A DNA stretch of 11,678 nt from Bryobacterales bacterium. GTDB taxonomy: Bacteria; Acidobacteriota; Terriglobia; Bryobacterales; Bryobacteraceae. The translations under genes were made by a program, and so were the position numbers. Location: assembly GCA_003142355.1 (NCBI GenBank), contig PLMF01000113.1:55519-67196 (forward strand), in the 5' to 3' direction. The notes below the pieces were generated by a model. That model did no database searches. It had not been told where the DNA came from and worked only from the letters and a program-made list of their open reading frames with translations. Positions within the stretch are counted from its first letter, which is position 1. The number at the start of each line of letters is the position of its first letter. Shown here in pieces: positions 7,000 to 11,678 of the stretch.

Positions 7000-7341
7000 A
7001 TGGACATGTACCAACATGACAGCGCCACGATGTTCCAGTTTGTGCTGCGGGGAGAGTTGATCGGGGACGGGGTGCAGGACCTGGAGCACGCCTGGAACAC
7101 TGTGAAGTCGATTCTTGCCGGAAAGGAGCTGGTCGTCGACATCTCTGGAATTACGAATGCAGATACTGCGGGTGTCGAGTTGCTGTCTCGCATGCGGGAG
7201 TCGGGGGCCCGCTTGTCGGCGGCGCTGCCACCGGAATCCGAGGCGTTCCTCCGCTCCTTGGGTGTACCGATGGCAGCGCCACGCGGGCTGCGCGGCAACA
7301 GTTGGGCGTTGCGGCTCTTGGGGTTTGGAGCGGGATCGTAG
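7000..7341 (+). CDS. STAS-domain protein, anti-anti-sigma-like (Thr at phosphosite)
   Basis: A 113-residue protein with a STAS domain: FQFVLRGELIGDGV (12-25), the strand GKELVVDISGITNA (41-54), then DTAG (55-58) and helix VELLSRMRESGARL. Thr56 sits where SpoIIAA carries its phosphorylated Ser, so it could be a kinase substrate. It aligns over its length with the preceding gene (shared G-L-GD near the start, GK before the central strand, D-AG-LL-R-G-RL, and a late R-L), so the pair looks like an old tandem duplication. The ATG at 7000 lies 6 bases after the upstream stop and lacks a strong ribosome site, suggesting coupled translation; ATG at 7006 is an alternative. The tail after about residue 92 (Arg/Gly/Leu-rich) is not part of the fold and is unexplained. 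Confidence 0.78.
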   Translation: MDMYQHDSATMFQFVLRGELIGDGVQDLEHAWNTVKSILAGKELVVDISGITNADTAGVELLSRMRESGARLSAALPPESEAFLRSLGVPMAAPRGLRGNSWALRLLGFGAGS

Positions 7342-7359
7342 AATGGCGCGTCTCGAAGA

Positions 7360-7400
7360 GCGTCCCGAGGAGTCGGGACGCGGCAGGCAGGAGTGCCTGC
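7360..7400. repeat. Twin perfect hairpins with identical GGAG loops at a convergent gene end
   Basis: Hairpin one has arms GCGTCCCGA (7360-7368) and TCGGGACGC (7373-7381). Hairpin two has arms GCAGGCA (7383-7389) and TGCCTGC (7394-7400). Both loops are GGAG and a single base separates them. They fill the gap between the STAS stop (7341) and the glycosyltransferase stop (7402). There is no T-run on either side, so a classical intrinsic terminator is doubtful. A REP-like dispersed palindrome that shields or ends both transcripts is more likely. Confidence 0.6.
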
Positions 7401-7401
7401 G

Positions 7402-8454
7402 CTACAGCGCGCCGGCTTCCAGTAAGCGCGCGGCGGGCTCGCGAGCGGGCTCGCCGTGGAGCGGTTCCGCGGCGGGTTGGAAGCTGAACCAGCGGGCCAG
7501 CGCCGCATCGCTCGCCCGGCGGCGGCTCATGATGAGACGCCTCTGTTCGAGGGCGCGCCGGAAGCCCTTGGCCACTTGCCAAAAGGCCGCCAGCGACCGG
7601 GGTTCGGCCAGAAGGCAGCCGCCCACCACCAGGAGGTCGCGAGCCGTCATCGGCAGCCAGTAGCGGCGGTACAGATCGGGCGTGGCGTTCTTGATGCGCA
7701 TCAGGAAGCGGTTCTTCACGGAGTGCATGTTGATGATGGCAGGGACCTGCCGCCGGTTCTCCGGCGTCACGGTTCGCACGTGCCAGGCCACCGCCGCGGG
7801 TGTATAGATCGAGCGCCACCCCAGCAACTGCGCCCGCCACGCCACATCGGCGTCTTCCCGGAAGGCAAAGAAATCCGGGTCGAACAGATCGCCCTCGACG
7901 GAAACATCCTCGATCATCCGGCGGCGATAGAGGGCCGCGGCGGCGCTGGCGCCGAAGACGTATTGCGGGTGTGAGAAGCGGTTCCCATCGGGCTCGTGCC
8001 ATCCCCGGTCAAAGTGCCGCATGGCGGGGGTGAAGTACATCCCGGTGGAATCGATGCGCCGCTTCTCGAGCGGCTGGAACCCAGGACCAATGGACAAAAG
8101 CTTGCCGCACACCGAGCCCGCGTCCGGATCCATCTCGCCGGTCTCCACCAACCTCCGTATGAAGCCTGGCTCCATGAGCACGTCCGGATTCAGGCATAGG
8201 ACCCACTCGGCGCGGCTGGCGCGAATGGCCTGGTTCTGTGCCGCGGCGAACCCCTCGTTGCGGTGGTTGCAGATGACGCGAATCGACCCGCGATAATCCT
8301 CGAGGATCTCGCGGGTGGCGTCGGTGGATGCGTTGTCGACGACCACGACGTCCAGTTGCACGCCCTGCTGCTCGAGGACGGCGTCCAGACAGCGGCGGAT
8401 GTACCGGCCGCTGTTATAGGTAGTAATCGAAACGCATACGGTTGTATCCGCCAT
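7402..8454 (-). CDS. GT2-family glycosyltransferase (rhamnosyltransferase-like)
   Basis: Transfers a sugar from a nucleotide donor, probably to a surface polysaccharide or other glycan; acceptor and sugar are not determinable. With the start chosen here it has 350 residues and a GT-A fold: nucleotide-binding VSITTYNSGRYI at 8-19, VDNASTD at 39-45, RNEGFAAAQN at 65-74, the metal-site equivalent of DXD as NPD at 89-91, FGASAAAALYRR near 167-178 and the catalytic-region FFAFREDADVAWR at 195-207. The arrangement resembles WbbL-type GT2 enzymes. There is no membrane helix of note. ATG at 8496, 8472 and 8454 are all in frame and none has a strong ribosome site. The last is preferred because the protein then begins just before VSITTYN and because the likely -10 element covers 8483-8475. 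The C-terminus after about 320 is Ala/Glu/Pro-rich and poorly conserved-looking. It is convergent with the STAS genes and divergent from the ECF sigma gene. Confidence 0.9.
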   Translation of the reverse strand: MADTTVCVSITTYNSGRYIRRCLDAVLEQQGVQLDVVVVDNASTDATREILEDYRGSIRVICNHRNEGFAAAQNQAIRASRAEWVLCLNPDVLMEPGFIRRLVETGEMDPDAGSVCGKLLSIGPGFQPLEKRRIDSTGMYFTPAMRHFDRGWHEPDGNRFSHPQYVFGASAAAALYRRRMIEDVSVEGDLFDPDFFAFREDADVAWRAQLLGWRSIYTPAAVAWHVRTVTPENRRQVPAIINMHSVKNRFLMRIKNATPDLYRRYWLPMTARDLLVVGGCLLAEPRSLAAFWQVAKGFRRALEQRRLIMSRRRASDAALARWFSFQPAAEPLHGEPAREPAARLLEAGAL

Positions 8455-8464
8455 ATCGGGGAAC

Positions 8465-8566
8465 TCGTTCATCTCTAAGACCCGGCCGAGGCGCATTCAA
8501 CTACACTAAAATTTCTCGAAAGGGTGTAGTTGGAAAGATGCCGGAAAGGGTCTTAGTGATGAGCGA
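8465..8566. repeat. Large imperfect inverted repeat between divergent genes, likely paired promoters
   Basis: CAACTACAC at 8498-8506 matches GTGTAGTTG at 8524-8532, and CTAAGACCC at 8475-8483 matches GGGTCTTAG at 8548-8556, both perfectly. The match continues outward as GATGA-x-CGA on each strand (8473-8465 minus, 8558-8566 plus). Arms are about 42-43 bases around a 17-base centre. On each strand the order is GTGTAGTTG, 14 or 15 bases, GGGTCTTAG, a layout like the -35 and -10 of an ECF promoter (a GTC-containing -10). Initiation would then be near 8563 rightward and 8468 leftward. Confidence 0.55.
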
Positions 8567-8602
8567 AAGCCGTTCCTTCCGCGGGGGGCAGAGCTGGCGG
8601 CC

Positions 8603-9121
8603 ATGATTGGGCAAGAGCGGAACACGGCGACGTTGCGGGACGAAGTAGGCACACTCTATGAGGAGGCGCGCGACGACGTATACCGGTACCTGCTCACGCT
8701 GGGACTGCATCCCCCGCGAGCCCAGGAGGCCGCCCAGGAAGTGTTTCTTCGGCTGTACACAACTTTACGGAAAGGAGACCAGCTCGAGAATCCCAGGGCC
8801 TGGGTCTTTCGAGTAGCCCATAACCTGGGGTTGAAGATCCGCGCCCGGCAGAATTCGGAGGAACCCATAGATCCCGAATGGGGGGAGCACAACGCGGGGC
8901 CAGGCGGGAATCCGGAAAGCGAGTTATTGGAACGCGAGCGTATGACACGGTTTCACAGTGCGGTTCAGGGCCTCTCGGAACAACAGCGGCGGTGCCTGTT
9001 CCTGCGCATGGAAGGCTTGCGATATCCGGAAATCGGGTCCGCGCTGGGGATTAGCGCTTCCACGGTGGGAGAGTTCCTGCGCCGGGCCATGGAGCGGCTG
9101 AAGAAGGTGCGATATGAGTAG
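8603..9121 (+). CDS. ECF-type RNA polymerase sigma factor
   Basis: Extracytoplasmic-function sigma factor of 172 residues with the usual two parts. Region 2 is at about 16-83, with the core-binding and -10 recognition stretch QEAAQEVFLRLYTTL and PRAWVFRVAHNLGLKIRAR. Region 4 is at about 115-168, with helix-turn-helix YPEIGSALGISASTVGEFLR, which reads the -35. A charged linker (about 84-110) joins them; no extra C-terminal domain is present. The ATG at 8603 follows a purine-rich GGGGGG/GGCGG stretch. Its end overlaps the next gene by 8 bases, coupling it to a membrane zinc-finger protein that should be its inhibitor. The inverted repeat upstream may include its own promoter, which would make it autoregulatory and place the divergent glycosyltransferase in its regulon (inference). 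Confidence 0.94.
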   Translation: MIGQERNTATLRDEVGTLYEEARDDVYRYLLTLGLHPPRAQEAAQEVFLRLYTTLRKGDQLENPRAWVFRVAHNLGLKIRARQNSEEPIDPEWGEHNAGPGGNPESELLERERMTRFHSAVQGLSEQQRRCLFLRMEGLRYPEIGSALGISASTVGEFLRRAMERLKKVRYE

Positions 9122-10823
9122 CCTGGGGATGCGGCATCCGGAAGACGGGCAACTGCTGCGCTATCTCGACGGCGAACTGCCGGGGCGCAGGGCGCGGCAG
9201 ATCCGCAAGCACCTGGAAACCTGCTGGCATTGCCGGGCCGAGCTGGAAGAGCTCGAAAGCACGGCCGGCGATTGTGTGCGCTACCGCAAGAACGTCCTGG
9301 GGACCTGCCTGCCGCCGCCGCCCGCCGCCTGGCAGGACCTGTCGCGGGGTTTTGACCGCATAGACGCATCGCTCGACGGCGAATCGCTGGCGGCGCGCCT
9401 GGCCAGAACCATGTTTCTGCCGCGTCCGGGTGTCCCGTGGGCGGTGGCCGGCGCCATCGCGATGGCGGTGATCTGCACCGTGGTATATCAATGGCGCGAG
9501 ACTCCTTCGGTTCACGCGGCGGCGCTGCTGAAGAAAGCGGTGGCCGTGGCGGATTCCCGGCCGCGGGCCGCGCGCCGCATCCGTATCAGCACGGCATCAC
9601 AGCAATTGACGCGCGTAATCGGCGCCGGCCAGCCGGCTTCCGATGCGCCGGCCATCGAGCGGCTTTTCCGCTCGGCGAATTACAACTGGGACGACCCACT
9701 CAGCGCAAGGGCTTTCGAAACGTGGCGCGACCAACTCCCGGCGAAGCGGGACGAGGTCGCGGCCGTCGAGGACGCACAATCTCCGGGCCGCAACAGTTAC
9801 CGCATCCAGACAACCACGGATGCGAGTGAACTTGTCTCGGCAACCCTCAAGCTCCGGATGACGGACTACGAACCGATGGAAGGGCGGTTCGAGTTTCGCA
9901 ACCGGGACTGGGTGGAGATGACGGAATTGACAGATCAGCCAACACTTCCCGCAAGCACAGTGGCTGGAGCCACCGGCGGCATGCCCCGTCAACCTGGCAT
10001 GCCGCCGGATCGAGTTGAACCCTCGGCTGAGGCGATGAACCCAGCGGGCGTGGCGGAAGAACTGCAAGTGGTAGCGGCGCTGCACCAGGTGGGAGCCGAT
10101 TTGGGGGACCCGGTGGAGATCGCACGCGAGAGCGGGCAGATCCTGGTGAGCGGCACGGGCATTCCACCCCAACACCAGAAACAGATTCACGAGGCGCTGG
10201 ATTCCATGCCGGGCGTGGTCGTGCGGTTCCAAGAACCGGGCGGGGTGCCCTCTGGGCCCGGCGCGCCGTCCGTGGAGCCGGAAACACCGGTTCTGGGCGG
10301 CAGCACGGGCTCGGCGCCGCCGCCTTTTCAGCACCGGCTGGAAGAGCGGCTGGGAGGACGTCCCCAGTTCGAGCGCTTCAGTTCCCAACTACTCGACGGG
10401 AGCGACGCAGTGATGTCCCGGGCGTACGCCCTGCGGCGTTTGGCGCAGGAGTTCCCTCCCGATGTGGAGCGGCAATTGAGCGCCGAGGGCCGTCGCGTGC
10501 TGCGCGACCTGGGCCGTGAGCATGTGGCGGCGCTCGCCAGGCAGTCGGCCGAAATGGATGCGGCCCTCAGCCGCGTACTGACTTCTTTGGGCGGTACGGC
10601 GGCCCCCGGCGAAGTTCGCTTGGAATCGGCCGCATGGCAGCCGGCCAGCGAGGAATTGCTGAGCGCCGCCCGGCGGGTGGAGACGGTTCTCGCCGTTTTA
10701 CTCGGTATGGCGGCCCCGGAAAACCCGGCTGACCATACGCCATCGCAGCTCCTGGCGGCGCTGGCGCAACTCAGAGCCAGCCAGGAGCACTGCCAGCGTC
10801 TGCTGTCGTACGATGGACGTTAG
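9114..10823 (+). CDS. Membrane zinc-finger anti-sigma factor with a large extracytoplasmic region
   Basis: The N-terminal cytoplasmic part is a zf-HC2/ZAS anti-sigma domain: YLDGELPGRRARQIRKHL then H33-x3-C37-x2-C40, with His8 a plausible fourth zinc ligand. One membrane helix follows at about 107-125 (WAVAGAIAMAVICTVVYQW). The remaining roughly 440 residues would lie in the periplasm. A module at about 130-275 ends in ATLKLRMTDYEPMEGRFEFRN, a strand pattern seen in acidobacterial envelope proteins. Next comes a Pro/Gly linker, a BON-like segment at about 312-373 (IARESGQILVSGTGI then HEALDSMPGVVVRF), another Pro/Gly linker (374-404) and a helical C-terminus (405-569). Most anti-sigma factors are 100-300 residues, so 569 is large. 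The ATG at 9114 overlaps the sigma gene by 8 bases; the receptor gene starts 9 bases after its stop. It should bind and release the sigma factor in response to an envelope signal; the signal is unknown. Confidence 0.85.
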   Translation: MSSLGMRHPEDGQLLRYLDGELPGRRARQIRKHLETCWHCRAELEELESTAGDCVRYRKNVLGTCLPPPPAAWQDLSRGFDRIDASLDGESLAARLARTMFLPRPGVPWAVAGAIAMAVICTVVYQWRETPSVHAAALLKKAVAVADSRPRAARRIRISTASQQLTRVIGAGQPASDAPAIERLFRSANYNWDDPLSARAFETWRDQLPAKRDEVAAVEDAQSPGRNSYRIQTTTDASELVSATLKLRMTDYEPMEGRFEFRNRDWVEMTELTDQPTLPASTVAGATGGMPRQPGMPPDRVEPSAEAMNPAGVAEELQVVAALHQVGADLGDPVEIARESGQILVSGTGIPPQHQKQIHEALDSMPGVVVRFQEPGGVPSGPGAPSVEPETPVLGGSTGSAPPPFQHRLEERLGGRPQFERFSSQLLDGSDAVMSRAYALRRLAQEFPPDVERQLSAEGRRVLRDLGREHVAALARQSAEMDAALSRVLTSLGGTAAPGEVRLESAAWQPASEELLSAARRVETVLAVLLGMAAPENPADHTPSQLLAALAQLRASQEHCQRLLSYDGR

Positions 10824-10832
10824 GCAGAGCAG

Positions 10833-11678
10833 ATGAATGGGCGCCTGATCCCAGCCATCGTCGTGTGTTTGGCCTGGGGGGCTCCCGCGTCCGCTCAGAT
10901 CCTCGCCAACCTGCATGGCCGCGTCCTCGACCCCTCGGAGGCGGCGGTTGCGGGAGCCTCCATCACGGTGGTGAGCGAGGACACGGGGTTCCGGCGTTAC
11001 GCCGAGTCTCAGCCCGACGGAGAGTACGCCGTCGGTTCCCTGCAGCCTGGAGTGTACAAGATCACGGTGCGCAAGGAGGGCTTCCGCACCATGGTCCGCT
11101 TCAACGTGAGGCTGGAGGCGGCGCAACCGGGCCGGGCGGATTTCCTGCTCTCGATGGGCGCCATCGAGGAGACCATCACGGTGGAAGGGACGGCGCCGCT
11201 GCTCACCCCCGACGAGGCTTCCACCGAGACGCGGGTGTTCCACGACGAAATCCAGCGTCTGCCGCTGAACGGCCGGGGATTACTGGCTCTGCTGGAGCTT
11301 TCGCCGGGCGCCAACGTCACTCCCGCGACTCGCGGAGAAGCCGGCCAGTTCACGGCCAATGGGCAGAGGCCCAACTCGAATTACTTCACGGTGGATGGGA
11401 TGAGCGCCAATACCGGGGTGTCGGCGGGTGGCCTGCCCGCGCAGGCTTCCGGCGGAGTACTGCCGGCCCTGAGCGCCTTCGGCAGCTTGGATTCGCTGAT
11501 GCCGCTCGAGGCCGTCGAGGAATTCCGCGTGCAAACCTCGAATGCGGCGCCGGACGTGAGCCGGTTGCCGGGGGCGGTGGTCGCCCTGACCAGCCGGTCG
11601 GGTTCCAACCAGTTGCACGGGTCGGCCGTATACCGCTTCCGGCATGAGCTGCTGGCGGCCAACGACTGGTTCGCAAAC
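10833..11678 (+). CDS. Oar-like TonB-dependent outer membrane receptor (3' end cut by window edge)
   Basis: Only the first 282 residues of a protein that in this family usually exceeds 1000 are present. They show a Sec signal peptide (cleavage after ASA at about 21, before Gln22), a carboxypeptidase-regulatory-like beta-sandwich at about 24-108 (LHGRVLDPSEAAVAGASITV, DGEYAVGSLQPGVYKITVRKEGF), and a TonB plug domain from about 115 with LPLNGRGLLALLELSPGA, FTVDGMSANTG and VEEFRVQTSNAAPDVSRLPG. The segment LTSRSGSNQLHGSAVYRFRHELLAANDWF leads into the barrel. These are hallmarks of the Oar/TonB carboxypeptidase-like receptors abundant in Acidobacteriota. No FecA-type N-terminal signalling (STN) domain is visible. 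The ATG at 10833 follows GGCAGAGCAG, 9 bases after the anti-sigma stop, so it belongs to the sigma operon. The ligand is unknown. Confidence 0.9.
   Translation, partial: MNGRLIPAIVVCLAWGAPASAQILANLHGRVLDPSEAAVAGASITVVSEDTGFRRYAESQPDGEYAVGSLQPGVYKITVRKEGFRTMVRFNVRLEAAQPGRADFLLSMGAIEETITVEGTAPLLTPDEASTETRVFHDEIQRLPLNGRGLLALLELSPGANVTPATRGEAGQFTANGQRPNSNYFTVDGMSANTGVSAGGLPAQASGGVLPALSAFGSLDSLMPLEAVEEFRVQTSNAAPDVSRLPGAVVALTSRSGSNQLHGSAVYRFRHELLAANDWFAN

Noticed and set aside
7151..8002. Minus-strand 283-codon frame and plus-strand 7456-7974 frame
   Set aside because: Both overlap the glycosyltransferase in other frames and show arginine-rich, low-complexity products without motifs.
8498..8532. 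ACTACA/TGTAGT half-sites as a BlaI/MecI-type operator
   Set aside because: Those operators have half-sites nearly adjacent; here they are separated by about 19 bases, and no BlaI-type repressor gene is in view.
10865..11647. Plus-strand 260-codon frame at the right edge
   Set aside because: It is a shifted frame of the Oar-like receptor, Gly/Arg-rich; the receptor frame carries the signal peptide and plug motifs.

Overview
The window looks like chromosome of a GC-rich Gram-negative bacterium, most likely an Acidobacteriota member of the Solibacter/Bryobacter type. This is inferred from the Oar-like TonB receptor with a carboxypeptidase-like N-terminus, the Ala-Gln signal-peptide junctions, the ECF sigma/zinc-finger anti-sigma pair and the dense GC-rich coding. 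No rRNA, tRNA, CRISPR array, insertion sequence or phage gene was seen, and no gap between genes exceeds about 270 bases.

Left part (1-4336, minus strand): a three-gene operon for a tripartite drug-efflux pump, read tolC-like, emrA-like, emrB-like. The emrB-like gene runs off the left edge lacking only its extreme C-terminus. A well-matched sigma-54 promoter (-24/-12) lies about 20 bases plus leader ahead of the tolC-like gene. Upstream of that promoter is a cluster of TGCCGA/TCGGCA boxes.

Middle (4337-7341): directly upstream in the same direction lies a 694-residue sigma-54 activator (GAF-GAF-AAA+-Fis HTH), the obvious candidate to fire that promoter. The 269-base divergent region behind it carries a second cluster of the same boxes, a weaker sigma-54-like promoter facing right, and a possible 55-residue one-helix membrane protein whose stop overlaps the activator's ribosome binding site. 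To the right are two tandem homologous STAS-domain genes; one has Gln and the other Thr at the position phosphorylated in SpoIIAA. Taken together this suggests one sigma-54 regulon: pump, activator and STAS pair.

Right part (7342-11678): twin perfect hairpins with identical GGAG loops separate the STAS genes from a convergent GT2 glycosyltransferase. The glycosyltransferase and an ECF sigma gene diverge from a region built as a large imperfect inverted repeat, which looks like a duplicated, divergently facing promoter/leader. The sigma gene overlaps a membrane zinc-finger anti-sigma factor with a very large extracytoplasmic part, and an Oar-like TonB-dependent receptor follows after 9 bases and runs off the right edge. 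This reads as an envelope-signalling unit: sigma factor, its membrane inhibitor, and an outer membrane protein.
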